Shown: positions 1-7,468, counted from the first letter of the stretch. The stretch: 64,000 nt of DNA from Neopararhizobium haloflavum (GCF_002750855.1 NZ_NWUC01000001.1:620001-684000); one strand, 5' to 3'. The notes: generated by a model from the sequence alone, not told the origin. Made by a program: numbers and translations.

Positions 1-20
1 AACATCACCGGAACCTTATC

Positions 21-401
21 TTGAAGAACAACAAACTCCCCGATTTTTCCGACCGACGCACCGCCGCAGCCGAGGCAAAGGCCGCTCAACTGCAGGCCCA
101 CCGCGCGGCTCAGCAAGCCGCAGAGCCGATGCGGCTTCAGCGACAGGCAGAGCGCCTGGCGGTGGCCGAGGCCCGCGACGCAAGACGGGAAGAGCGCCAG
201 CGCATCAAGCGCGAGGAAGAGGAGCGGATTGCCGCCGAAGCCCTTGCGCAGCAGGCTGCCCTCGAGGCGGCTGCGAAAGCGGAGAGTGACGCACGCGAGA
301 AGGCGGAAGGCGACCGCATTTCACGAGTGGTGGAGGATGAAGTCGCGCGAAAGGCGGCGCGCGATCTGCGCTACGCCAATCGCAAGGCGCGGCAGAGCTG
401 A
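21..401 (+). CDS. DUF6481 family protein (Ala/Arg/Glu-rich)
   Basis: A 126-residue, strongly charged protein starting LPDFSDRR after a short N-terminus, followed by a long Ala/Arg/Glu-rich stretch that should form one continuous helix or coiled coil. The opening motif and composition match the DUF6481 family of small alphaproteobacterial proteins, whose function is unknown. The start shown is a TTG at 21. The frame stays open to the window edge, so the true start could lie upstream of the window. No signal peptide or membrane segment is seen. Confidence 0.7.
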   Translation: MKNNKLPDFSDRRTAAAEAKAAQLQAHRAAQQAAEPMRLQRQAERLAVAEARDARREERQRIKREEEERIAAEALAQQAALEAAAKAESDAREKAEGDRISRVVEDEVARKAARDLRYANRKARQS

Positions 402-437
402 GGCCGAAAGCCCGCTCGCCCATTCGGACAAACCCCG

Positions 438-1202
438 TCACCGCGCAACCCGTGCGCGACGGGGTGATCGTTGCTCACTCATACTAAGGCGAAGATATTC
501 GCCTGAAAATTGGGCGAGCTCCTTAAGCGCTGTCGGGCGGAGGATCTGGATCTCGCGCTGCTGCCAGTCGAGAAGTCCACGCTCGCACAGCAACTTTATC
601 GTTCTGTTCACATGCACCGAGGAGAGACCAAGCATATCGGCAAGGTCGATCTGCGTGGCCGGCAGGGAAAAGCGGTGGTCATCGGCAAGGCCTGCGGCGT
701 TTAATCGCTCATAAAGTTCGCAGACCAAATGCGCCAGATGCTGGTCCGCCGCCAGGCGACCGAGTGCCGAAATCCAGGCGCGGCCGATGGCGGCATCCTT
801 GACCGTGAGACGCCAGAACAGCCACATCAAATGGGGGCTCTCGTCGACGAGATGCTGCAGCTCCTCATGCGGAACGCTCGCCACCTTGCAGGGGCCAAGA
901 GCGGACACCTCGTGATCCATCTCCTCAAGATGCAATGAATGGAGATCGACGAAATCACCGGCAATGTGGATCGCGGAAACCTGCCGGGCGCCATCTTCCA
1001 TGAAGTGCACGCGCGCGGCAAAACCATCGACCACCACACAGCTTTCCGTCGGCTGGCTCCCCTCGGCGACGATTGTTTCGCCCTCGCCGAATGTTCGGGT
1101 GCGGAATGAAAGGGCGCGCAGGCGTGCCTCGTCTTCGGTCGGCAGTGTCCCTTCGATGTGTAGAGCTGTTAAGAGCGGTTGGACCGCATCGTTGCTGTCC
1201 AT
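438..1202 (-). CDS. Crp/Fnr family transcriptional regulator
   Basis: A 254-residue regulator with an N-terminal cyclic-nucleotide-binding-type beta barrel (about residues 25-135) and a C-terminal Crp-type winged helix (about 150-225, with a recognition region around LADMLGLSSVHVNRTIKLL). No Fnr-type N-terminal cysteine cluster is present, so direct oxygen sensing through an iron-sulfur cluster is unlikely. The ATG at 1202 has a good AGGGAG ribosome site six bases upstream. It stands alone, convergent with the DUF6481 gene. Its ligand and targets cannot be read from the sequence; such orphan regulators often sit among stress genes in rhizobia. Confidence 0.88.
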   Translation of the reverse strand: MDSNDAVQPLLTALHIEGTLPTEDEARLRALSFRTRTFGEGETIVAEGSQPTESCVVVDGFAARVHFMEDGARQVSAIHIAGDFVDLHSLHLEEMDHEVSALGPCKVASVPHEELQHLVDESPHLMWLFWRLTVKDAAIGRAWISALGRLAADQHLAHLVCELYERLNAAGLADDHRFSLPATQIDLADMLGLSSVHVNRTIKLLCERGLLDWQQREIQILRPTALKELAQFSGEYLRLSMSEQRSPRRARVAR

Positions 1203-1288
1203 TGCGATCTCCCTGGATTGACGTGTTTGTCGCGCACAACGTCAACGCAGGGCCTCGCTGCGTGCTCCATCCATCGTTCCGAAAGTGA

Positions 1289-1531
1289 TCACGTTCGGTT
1301 AAAGCCAACTCTTGCCGAGGTCAGAACGAAGCGGGCGAGGGGCTCATCCTGTTCATCTCGAATTTCAATCACCAGCGATCCGAGGTGATTGTCGAGCAGC
1401 CGCTCTCTGATCAGATCCGCCAGCGCATGGCGGGCCATTGCCTCCGCCTCGTCAGCGTGCTGGAGTTCTACGCCCTCATCATCGGGGAAAAGCTCCGTGT
1501 CCTCGATCGTGTCGAAATAATAGATCGGCAT
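1289..1531 (-). CDS. DUF6894 family small protein
   Basis: An 80-residue protein beginning MPIYYFDTIED and carrying the family pattern of a YYF start, an acidic 'DDEGVEL' stretch and an Ala-rich helix. It matches DUF6894, a family common in Hyphomicrobiales and without assigned function. The ATG at 1531 has an AGGAG site. A near-perfect EcfG-type promoter lies just upstream (1562-1586), so expression under general stress is the best inference. Confidence 0.72.
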   Translation of the reverse strand: MPIYYFDTIEDTELFPDDEGVELQHADEAEAMARHALADLIRERLLDNHLGSLVIEIRDEQDEPLARFVLTSARVGFNRT

Positions 1532-1561
1532 GAGGACTCCTGCCGCGAATCAAAAAGAGCG

Positions 1562-1586
1562 AACGTGGGCCGCTCCTTAATGTTCC
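1562..1586 (-). promoter_or_regulatory. EcfG-type general stress promoter
   Basis: Read on the minus strand this is GGAAC, a 16-base spacer, then CGTT, matching the alphaproteobacterial EcfG consensus GGAAC-N16/17-CGTT. It ends about 30 bases before the start codon of the DUF6894 gene. The same arrangement occurs before the CsbD gene at 7444. Confidence 0.6.
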
Positions 1587-1605
1587 GGCATATTGGACCG
1601 ACGCC

Positions 1606-1866
1606 TCAGCGTCGATACTGAATCCGCTCGGCGCGCCATATGATTTCATCCTTGCAATAGACGGGGCCGCTGCAGAATTCGGCCGAAGGCCGTTCATTCT
1701 GGCAGACAGAGCAGCGCATCGGCAGGCGGTGGGGCGAGCGGCCCCGGCCAACCGCCATGATCATGTCATCGATGCGAAAGAGAGCGCTGTGCGAACAGCG
1801 GCGGCAGGTCACGCGCAGATGGCTGAAATGGCGCTCGGCATCGCCAAGCGTCCTGAGCGTGCGCAT
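1606..1866 (-). CDS. Small protein with two CxxC motifs (zinc-ribbon-like)
   Basis: An 86-residue protein from the ATG at 1866, which has a GGAG ribosome site; a longer reading frame exists but would overlap the gene upstream. Two CxxC pairs (CRRC and CSVC, about 40 residues apart) suggest one bound zinc. It is the third gene of a tight minus-strand operon (2347 to 1606), five bases after its neighbour. No named family was recognised. Confidence 0.5.
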   Translation of the reverse strand: MRTLRTLGDAERHFSHLRVTCRRCSHSALFRIDDMIMAVGRGRSPHRLPMRCSVCQNERPSAEFCSGPVYCKDEIIWRAERIQYRR

Positions 1867-1871
1867 CGCGA

Positions 1872-2126
1872 TCAGGCTCCGGTGCCATCCATCAACACGC
1901 CGATCGTCCGGCCGGCGCAGCGCTCGGCCTCGGCCCGATCGGCAAATCGATAGACGAGCCATTCGACACCCTCGATCTGCATCCGCTCGGCGAAGCGATA
2001 GACCGTGCGGCAGCCGGCAACGATCGAGACGTCTGTGCCGGCGATCAGCGCTGCCTCAACGCGAACACGATAGGGGTACCGATGACGGATCAGGCTTGTC
2101 GGATCGGCGCCACGTGACCGGCTCAC
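1872..2126 (-). CDS. Hypothetical protein in small-gene operon
   Basis: An 84-residue protein starting at a GTG that overlaps the TGA of the preceding gene (GTGA), so translation is probably coupled. It contains two similar short stretches, CRTVYRFAERMQIEG and WLVYRFADRAEAER, that look like an internal repeat. No family recognised. It sits between a 74-residue protein and the CxxC protein, all on one transcript. Confidence 0.5.
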   Translation of the reverse strand: MSRSRGADPTSLIRHRYPYRVRVEAALIAGTDVSIVAGCRTVYRFAERMQIEGVEWLVYRFADRAEAERCAGRTIGVLMDGTGA

Positions 2127-2347
2127 CTCGCCAGTCGCTCATGTGTCGGCAACCAGCCGCGGACAAAGCCGTAGGACACGGTGAGGCTGGCATAGGCGAG
2201 GCGCTGCTGAAGGTAATCGACATCGGCAAGGAGCCCCGCGATCGCGGCGCGGGTGTCACCCTGGTGGGCTGCCAGTACGCGCTTGATCGGGTCTTTCTCA
2301 GCGCTGCTCTCGAGGGGCTCGTTCGCCATTTCCCTTTCATCGCTCAT
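2123..2347 (-). CDS. Conserved small protein, first gene of operon
   Basis: A 74-residue acidic protein whose core (ADVDYLQQRLAYAS, then FVRGWLP) resembles short rhizobial proteins often labelled 'dehydrogenase' in databases; nothing in it supports an enzyme, because it is far too short and lacks a nucleotide fold. ATG at 2347 with GGAG upstream. First gene of the three-gene operon running to 1606. Confidence 0.5.
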   Translation of the reverse strand: MSDEREMANEPLESSAEKDPIKRVLAAHQGDTRAAIAGLLADVDYLQQRLAYASLTVSYGFVRGWLPTHERLAR

Positions 2348-2594
2348 CGGTGCTTCTCCATAGCTTCGCCGGCGCCGTGGTAGGGGACCCGCGACGCCCG
2401 TCGGTCTTTCGATAGGCTTATGTTCCTATTTTGTTCCCCCATCTGAGCTGAGTCAATCCGCTTTCTGCGCTGTTCAGCCGAGCGGCCTGGCCCGTCGACG
2501 CGCGGTGGCAGTTAACCAGGGTCACAACGATTGATTGAATCATCGATCCCGAACCGTTAAAGCCTCGTCAGGGGCGTCTGGGAGTTGTCTCATC

Positions 2595-2894
2595 ATGAAG
2601 CAGGCGATGGCGCTCCGGGCGCATATCAAATCTCAAACGGATGTTGACGCGGCTGCCGGCATCGACGTTCGCAGAATCGCCGTGGAACAGAGGGGGTCGA
2701 GGACCTGCGGCGCGGAGGCGACGCTGTTCCTGCACGCCTATGAAGACTTTGAACGGGCACTCGTTGCCGGCGTGCCAATGAGGGAACGCGAAGTGAGGCG
2801 CAGGTCAGCCCTTGCAGCCTTCGACGCGCTCTTGCTGGCACTTGGCTATCCGAAGCCATCGCAGCAGCAGCCCCCCTCTATCCCCCGCCAATGA
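2595..2894 (+). CDS. Hypothetical protein, paralogous to the gene at 2901
   Basis: A 99-residue protein from the ATG at 2595, chosen because GGAG lies eleven bases upstream; the frame opens earlier at 2535. Its C-terminal half (FLHAYEDFERALVAG, then R..R.SALAAFDALLLAL) aligns with the same part of the convergent neighbour (FLMMFERFERAIIVG, then R..R.AACLTAFDLMVRA). The two are therefore probably distant paralogues placed tail to tail with six bases between stops. Function unknown. Confidence 0.5.
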   Translation: MKQAMALRAHIKSQTDVDAAAGIDVRRIAVEQRGSRTCGAEATLFLHAYEDFERALVAGVPMREREVRRRSALAAFDALLLALGYPKPSQQQPPSIPRQ

Positions 2895-2900
2895 CGGATT

Positions 2901-3206
2901 TCAGTTGAGCCGGGTCGCGCGCACCATGAGATCGAAGGCGGTGAGGCAGGCGGCACGTCGTTGCTCGCGCGTCTTTGAGCGTGCACCGACAATAATCGCC
3001 CGCTCGAAACGCTCGAACATCATCAAGAAATGCCGCGCGCTTTCGGATCGATCCGGAATGTCGATGAGCGAGAAAGCAAAACGGCGGATCGCCAGGCCGC
3101 AATCGGGTTCGACGTGCAACTGGCTCATAATCCGCGCCCGGATACGATCGCTCTCCGAACCATGATCCAGCTGGTGTGCTTCGCCGGTGGGGTAGTGGCC
3201 AAACAT
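2901..3206 (-). CDS. Hypothetical protein, paralogous to the gene at 2595
   Basis: A 101-residue soluble protein. Its C-terminal helix pair shares the F..FERA...G.....R...R.A....FD pattern with the convergent gene ending at 2894. A purine-rich GGGAGA stretch precedes the ATG at 3206. No family recognised and no signal peptide. Confidence 0.5.
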   Translation of the reverse strand: MFGHYPTGEAHQLDHGSESDRIRARIMSQLHVEPDCGLAIRRFAFSLIDIPDRSESARHFLMMFERFERAIIVGARSKTREQRRAACLTAFDLMVRATRLN

Positions 3207-3274
3207 CGCCTTTTCGCGTCTCCCTTAATAGGGGCACGCTTTAGCGCAACTGGGTGGGGAGGGAAAGCGCGGCT

Positions 3275-3460
3275 TCAGCCGGGCGAAGCAAGCCGCTGAT
3301 AGACGCTGACCCAGAAGGCGGCTCCGGACCGGTCGTCGGTGCGCTCGGCAATCAAGGCACGCAACAGCGCTTCGGCAGGGGCCAGTTCCCCGAAGCTCGA
3401 CGATAAAGTCATCACCGCCTGCTCAACAAGGTTCGAGGATGGTGGAACGTTTGCGTTCAT
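3275..3460 (-). CDS. Small hypothetical protein divergent from luxR
   Basis: A 61-residue protein, MNANVPPSSN to YQRLASPG, starting at the ATG at 3460. The frame remains open far upstream, but that part is antisense to luxR and does not look coding. A GGAG lies close before the ATG. It is divergent from luxR, and the lux-box-like palindrome at 3525-3544 sits between the two starts, so both could respond to the LuxR protein. Family not recognised. Confidence 0.42.
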   Translation of the reverse strand: MNANVPPSSNLVEQAVMTLSSSFGELAPAEALLRALIAERTDDRSGAAFWVSVYQRLASPG

Positions 3461-3524
3461 GGTCTCCGCAATGGTTTCCGCCGGGCCGCTCCTGCGCACA
3501 AAGCATATGTTGCCCTCTTGGCCA

Positions 3525-3544
3525 ATCCCCACAATTGTAGGTAT
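3525..3544. promoter_or_regulatory. Lux-box-like operator upstream of luxR
   Basis: The 20-base element ATCCCCACAATTGTAGGTAT pairs at 8 of 10 symmetrical positions and agrees with the lux box before luxI at 15 of 20 positions. It lies 33 bases before the preferred luxR start at 3578. If luxR were started at the TTG at 3518, this element would fall inside the coding region, which argues for the later start. Confidence 0.6.
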
Positions 3545-3577
3545 CGTAACCTTGGGATTGCAGAGAGGGTTTTCCGT

Positions 3578-4306
3578 TTGGCTGAACGGGACGATCAGCT
3601 GGCCGCCGAATGTGCGGCTACGGTGAGTGCAGCGGACAGCGTCGATCGCGCCGTCCATCTCATCCGCGACATGCTGCGTTTCGACCACTGCACCTATCAT
3701 CTCGCCTGGACGATCGACGCCAAGCTCGACGCGCCCTTCGTCAAGAGCACCTATTCGGAAACCTGGCTCGGCCGCTACATCATGCGGCGCTATGTGAATG
3801 TCGACCCAGTCGTCATCCATGGCTTCCAACGGCAGCTGCCGTTCTTCTGGAGCGACCTGCCGCTCGACCCGAAGGCCGAGGCCTTGATGGTGGATGCCAT
3901 TGCGCATGGCGTCGGCATGCAAGGCTATACGATCCCGATCGTCGACCGCTCGCGCCGGCGCGCCATCCTTTCGGTCACCGGCCACGAGGACGATCCGCAG
4001 GCCTGGCTCTCGTTCATCGACCGGTTCAAGATGGGGCTCAACGAGATCGCCCATTCGCTGCACAAGATGGCGGTGCGCGAGATCTATGGCGAGGACACCG
4101 TGCCGCTCCTCGGGCCGCGCGAGATCGAATGCCTGATCTGGTCGGCGCAGGGCAAGTCGCACAAGGATATCGCGACGATCCTCAGCATCAGCGAGCATAC
4201 GGCGCGCGGTTACCTGACCACGGCGCGGCTCAAGCTCGACAGCGCGACGATCGCCCAGGCCGTCGCAAAGGCGATCAAACTCAACTTGATCGACGAGCCG
4301 GTATAG
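3578..4306 (+). CDS. luxR: LuxR-family quorum-sensing regulator
   Basis: A LuxR-type regulator of 242 residues from the TTG at 3578, which has an AGAGAGGG ribosome site eight bases upstream; an earlier TTG at 3518 would overlap a lux-box-like element and has no such site. The N-terminal two thirds is the autoinducer-binding domain (with YHLAW, WLGRYIMRRY.NVDPV and FFWSDL, typical positions of the acyl-homoserine-lactone pocket). The C-terminus is a GerE helix-turn-helix (LGPREIECLIWSAQGKSHKDIATIL). It precedes the autoinducer synthase gene, separated by a perfect lux box, so it is very likely the cognate receptor. Confidence 0.92.
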   Translation: MAERDDQLAAECAATVSAADSVDRAVHLIRDMLRFDHCTYHLAWTIDAKLDAPFVKSTYSETWLGRYIMRRYVNVDPVVIHGFQRQLPFFWSDLPLDPKAEALMVDAIAHGVGMQGYTIPIVDRSRRRAILSVTGHEDDPQAWLSFIDRFKMGLNEIAHSLHKMAVREIYGEDTVPLLGPREIECLIWSAQGKSHKDIATILSISEHTARGYLTTARLKLDSATIAQAVAKAIKLNLIDEPV

Positions 4307-4309
4307 TCG

Positions 4310-4329
4310 CTCCCTACAAATGTAGGGAG
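4310..4329. promoter_or_regulatory. Lux box upstream of luxI
   Basis: CTCCCTACAAATGTAGGGAG, a perfect inverted repeat with nine-base arms and an AA centre, lies three bases after the luxR stop and 86 bases before the luxI start. It is the expected binding site of the LuxR protein and implies autoinduction of the synthase. Confidence 0.88.
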
Positions 4330-4415
4330 TACAAATCGAGGGGTCGATCTGCGGGAATTTTCCATTACTTCGACCGCTGGCAATCTCTGCTCCATCGAAA
4401 CGAAAGGGGCAGCAG

Positions 4416-5057
4416 ATGTTTCAGATCCTCCAGGCGCCGTACCTTCCCTCGCAGGCCAACCTGCTCGACCGGATGTTTCGCCTCCGCAAGCGGGTCTTCG
4501 TCGACCAGCTGCAGTGGTCGGTCTCGGCAATCAATGGCCGCGAGCGCGATTGCTATGATGATTGCCAGCCCGTCTATATCCTGTGGACCGACGATCTGAC
4601 CGGCGAGCTCCTCGGCTCGACACGGCTGATGCCGACGACCGGCCCGACGCTGATGTACGACGTTTTCCGCGATACGTTTCCGCACGGCGCTGCGCTCGAA
4701 GCACCGGGCATCTGGGAAGCAACGCGGACCTGCGTCGACGCCGAAGCCCTAGCACGCTGCCAGCCTGACCTCTCCGCCTGTGAGGCTTTCGGCCGTCTTT
4801 GCCTCGCCATCGTCGAGTGCGGGCTGCAGCACGGCATTCACACCGTCGTCTCGAACTATGAGCCGCACATGATGCGGATCTACCGCAAGGCGGGCCTCAT
4901 CGTCGATGAGCTCGGCCGCGCCGATGGATATGGCCGCCGCCCGGTGTGCTGCGGGGCCTTCGCCATCACCACCGACGTCGCCGGGACCGTGCGCGCGCAG
5001 CTCGGCGTTTCCGAAACCCTGATCACTCTTCCCGCAATGGATAAAATGGCCGCGTAA
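4416..5057 (+). CDS. luxI: Acyl-homoserine-lactone synthase (LuxI family)
   Basis: A 213-residue LuxI-family enzyme that makes N-acyl-homoserine lactone from S-adenosylmethionine and acyl-ACP. The conserved residues of the family are at or within one position of their usual place: R24, F28, W34, D45, D48, R70, F84, E101 and R104. The length is normal. It follows luxR and a perfect lux box, and a 49-residue protein starts two bases after its stop codon, so the pair is probably co-transcribed. The acyl chain made cannot be predicted from sequence. Confidence 0.95.
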   Translation: MFQILQAPYLPSQANLLDRMFRLRKRVFVDQLQWSVSAINGRERDCYDDCQPVYILWTDDLTGELLGSTRLMPTTGPTLMYDVFRDTFPHGAALEAPGIWEATRTCVDAEALARCQPDLSACEAFGRLCLAIVECGLQHGIHTVVSNYEPHMMRIYRKAGLIVDELGRADGYGRRPVCCGAFAITTDVAGTVRAQLGVSETLITLPAMDKMAA

Positions 5058-5059
5058 CC

Positions 5060-5209
5060 ATGGAAGTCAGAATCCCGAACAAGACCGTCCACCTCATCCA
5101 GGAGGCACTCGCCAACGCCAAGAGAGACGATCCGAAATCCCTGCTGGTCTACCTCCTGGAGATGGCCTTCGCCGAAGCCGCCAGCAAGACGGACGACGAC
5201 GAGAATTAG
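5060..5209 (+). CDS. Small protein co-transcribed with luxI (possible CinS-like regulator)
   Basis: A 49-residue acidic helical protein (MEVRIPNKTVHLIQEALANA at its start) whose ATG is two bases after the luxI stop, which implies translational coupling. A strong terminator follows at 5240. In Rhizobium leguminosarum, cinI is followed in the same way by cinS, a small regulatory protein. Position and size agree with that, but sequence homology cannot be judged here. Confidence 0.6.
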   Translation: MEVRIPNKTVHLIQEALANAKRDDPKSLLVYLLEMAFAEAASKTDDDEN

Positions 5210-5239
5210 CGGCGGACCTCCCAAGGCCGCAGAAGGGGT

Positions 5240-5274
5240 CCGCGCGTCACGCTCCAGGACGCGCGGGTCTTTTC
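5240..5274 (+). terminator. Rho-independent terminator of luxI operon
   Basis: Nine-base perfect stem CCGCGCGTC / GACGCGCGG with a nine-base loop, followed by GTCTTTTC. It ends the luxI and small-gene transcript and lies before the convergent SRAP gene. Confidence 0.75.
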
Positions 5275-5281
5275 GATTGCG

Positions 5282-5941
5282 TCAGCTTGTCACTTCATCC
5301 TTGCGCTCGCCCTTGGCGACGATCTGCAGCGCATCATTGGGGAGGGCGCGCTGAAGGCTTGATGCCTCGGCCCAATCGGCGCGCAGCCAGACATCCATTT
5401 CTTCGGGAGTCGTCAGGATCACGGGCATCGCTTTCGGATGGACCGCACCAACGACGGCGTTGGGCTCACAGGTCAGGAAGCCATAAAGATCGGTGTTTAC
5501 TTCGCCCTCCTTGACCTTCCGTATCGACGTCCAGTTGGTCCAGATCCCGGCGAACATCATCAGCGGGCGGCTCTCGTCGGCCGCGAACCAGACCGGTACC
5601 TTCTTCCCGTCGATCGTGTCGTATTCGGAAAACGACGTGAACGGCACGAGACAACGGCTTTCGACGCCGAGCCAGCGGCGCCAGTGCGGCGACTTGACGT
5701 TGCGGATGTTGGTAACGCCGCTGTCGGTCTTCTTGCCCTCGAGGAACTTCGGCGGCGTCGGCATGCCCCAGCGCGCCATGACGAGCTCGCGGTCGCCGTC
5801 CGAGCCGTTGCGCACGATCGGCGCGGGATAGTCAGGAAAGATGCCGGGCAGGGGCGGTAGATTGCCTGACTGATCCCGCATGGCGCGGGAAAGCGCGATG
5901 ATCGCCGCCTGGCCCTTGGTAAGGGAATAGAGATTGCACAT
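5282..5941 (-). CDS. yedK: SOS response-associated peptidase (SRAP, YedK/HMCES family)
   Basis: A 219-residue SRAP protein. The family forms a thiazolidine DNA-protein crosslink at abasic sites in single-stranded DNA through Cys2 exposed after Met removal. The ATG at 5941 gives MCNLYS, placing the catalytic cysteine correctly; the frame extends further upstream but would bury it. Other family signatures are present: ARWGMPTPP, TNIRNV, RCLVPFTSFSEYD with the active-site Glu, and VHPKAMPVIL with the active-site His. The length is typical. It stands alone, convergent with the quorum-sensing operon. No LexA box was looked for in detail. Confidence 0.9.
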   Translation of the reverse strand: MCNLYSLTKGQAAIIALSRAMRDQSGNLPPLPGIFPDYPAPIVRNGSDGDRELVMARWGMPTPPKFLEGKKTDSGVTNIRNVKSPHWRRWLGVESRCLVPFTSFSEYDTIDGKKVPVWFAADESRPLMMFAGIWTNWTSIRKVKEGEVNTDLYGFLTCEPNAVVGAVHPKAMPVILTTPEEMDVWLRADWAEASSLQRALPNDALQIVAKGERKDEVTS

Positions 5942-6199
5942 GGCGGGAGAATGCCCGAGAGCGGTGCGCTGCGCCAGTCCTCGATGGCTGTGGGGCGCAG
6001 TCTGTCGTGAGCAAGCTCCGGCAACGGTCTTGGCTCGAACGGTCGGACATTTCCCAAGATGATGATTTCGAGGCATTCAAGCCGCCCGTGGCTCAAAATA
6101 ACGTTATTGTTTCAAGCAGGAACATTCCGTGCGCCCTCTGCATTTGGCTGCCAGGTCTCAACGAGGCCGATCCTGAAATCACACAGGGAGATGAAGGAA

Positions 6200-6571
6200 A
6201 TGCACAAGACACTGATCGCAGCCGGAATGGCACTTGCAATGGTGAGCGGCCCTGCACTCGCAAAAAGTTTCAGCGACTACGACGAGAACGGAAACAGCGA
6301 GATCAGCAAGGACGAGTTCTACGGTTCGATCTCCGACGCGGGAACCTTCGCTGACTGGGACACGAGCGGCGACGGGCTGATCGACGAGAATGAGCTCGGC
6401 GAGATCGGCGCAGAGTGGGATTATGACGCCTGGGATGCGAACACCGACGGCTACGTCGACTCAGGCGAGTTCTATGACGGCTACTACACCAGCTACGATT
6501 CCAACGAAGACGGTCATTGGGATGACGGCGAATGGGACGATGCTGGTGAGGCTGGCCTGTTCGACATGTAG
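6200..6571 (+). CDS. Secreted EF-hand calcium-binding protein
   Basis: A 123-residue exported protein. A signal peptide (MHKTLIAAG through GPALA) is followed by four EF-hand-like loops: DYDENGNSEISKDEF, DWDTSGDGLIDENEL, DANTDGYVDSGEF and DSNEDGHWDDGEW. The mature protein is very acidic and should bind calcium in the periplasm or outside. The ATG at 6200 is preferred to that at 6191 because AGGGAG then sits nine bases upstream. A terminator follows at 6602. The biological role is unknown. Confidence 0.85.
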   Translation: MHKTLIAAGMALAMVSGPALAKSFSDYDENGNSEISKDEFYGSISDAGTFADWDTSGDGLIDENELGEIGAEWDYDAWDANTDGYVDSGEFYDGYYTSYDSNEDGHWDDGEWDDAGEAGLFDM

Positions 6572-6601
6572 TTCGATGTGAAACTTACCAACAGACAATA
6601 C

Positions 6602-6637
6602 GGCCCGGTCACCTGCGTGGTGGCCGGGCAATTTTTG
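6602..6637 (+). terminator. Rho-independent terminator after the EF-hand gene
   Basis: GCCCGGTCACC pairs with GGTGGCCGGGC (one mismatch) around a short loop and is followed by CAATTTTTG. Confidence 0.7.
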
Positions 6638-6727
6638 CGGGGTCCATAACCTGTTGTCGCTCCCAGCCACCGTTCTGCTTCCGCGCGAGCGCTCGAGGAA
6701 CTGCCGATACAGGGGTAAGATCGGCCG

Positions 6728-6841
6728 CTAGAAATCGATGCTGGTCGCAACGACGTAAATCAGCAGGCCGAATGGCCCTACCATGACCGCGAGCGCGAAA
6801 AACATGAAGGGGCTGGACAGTATCCGGAGGAAACGTCGCAT
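6728..6841 (-). CDS. 37-residue membrane protein
   Basis: Reads MRRFLRILSSPFMFFALAVM and ends GLLIYVVATSIDF: a basic start, then one hydrophobic segment of about 22 residues. GAGG lies ten bases before the ATG. Size and layout fit a single-pass small membrane protein, but coding is inferred only from these features. Confidence 0.45.
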   Translation of the reverse strand: MRRFLRILSSPFMFFALAVMVGPFGLLIYVVATSIDF

Positions 6842-6948
6842 GGGCTCTGATCCTCGGAAAGGCCGTAAAACGGCGCTGGCACTGTTTCAGTGGTATTGGA
6901 CGGCCGAAGATCGCTTTGGTCCGTGCCGTCCATTGGAAATTGCTGCGG

Positions 6949-7311
6949 CTAACCTTCAGAGGCGTCGAGCAGTTGCTCGGCACACGCTTCGGCAAGTTCG
7001 CCATTGGGTTCTTCGCTGCCAGGCATTGTCGCCCAGCCGTTTTCTTCGATGTAGTCGCCCTGGTTCCAGCTGCTTTCCTCTTCAAGCGCAGCAATGTGCT
7101 GCCCTCTGCGGCTTTCGTCGACGCTCGTGAATTGGGCCACACAGATCGGCGTCAGGGCTGTAATCACTGCTTGGTCTGCCTGGGTCTCGGCCTGTTCCAT
7201 TGCCGATCCGCTTGTAACCAGCCAGCCGGCACTTGTGCTGACGACGATGATAGCGACCGCGCCGGCAGCGGCGCCCCAGGCAGCGGGTTTGATCCATTCC
7301 GGAATATTCAT
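6949..7311 (-). CDS. Conserved membrane-anchored protein of unknown function
   Basis: A 120-residue protein with one N-terminal membrane segment (residues about 10-32), then an outer domain with the signature 'ALTPICVAQF' and 'NGWATMPGSEEPN', ending in an acidic helix. I recall similar proteins as conserved hypotheticals in rhizobia; no function is known. The ATG at 7311 is preceded by GAGGAG. It faces the CsbD gene. Confidence 0.68.
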   Translation of the reverse strand: MNIPEWIKPAAWGAAAGAVAIIVVSTSAGWLVTSGSAMEQAETQADQAVITALTPICVAQFTSVDESRRGQHIAALEEESSWNQGDYIEENGWATMPGSEEPNGELAEACAEQLLDASEG

Positions 7312-7443
7312 AGCGTTGTTATCTCCTCTGGATTGGCCCGAAGGGTAACGCTTCGTAACAGAATGTCAAATTCGGTGAACCTAACGCATACGGCAGAGGG
7401 TTTGAGTTGCTGTGGTTGCATCTTGGTTGGCCTGGATGGCGAT

Positions 7444-7468
7444 GGAACAACCAGCGCTGCGCGCCGTT
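7444..7468 (+). promoter_or_regulatory. EcfG-type general stress promoter of the CsbD gene
   Basis: GGAAC, 16 bases, CGTT: an exact match to the alphaproteobacterial EcfG consensus, ending 33 bases before the CsbD start. CsbD-type genes are typical general-stress targets, which supports the call. Confidence 0.72.

Noticed and set aside
2123-2347. Dehydrogenase
   Set aside because: Similar short proteins carry that label in databases, but 74 residues without a nucleotide-binding fold cannot support it.
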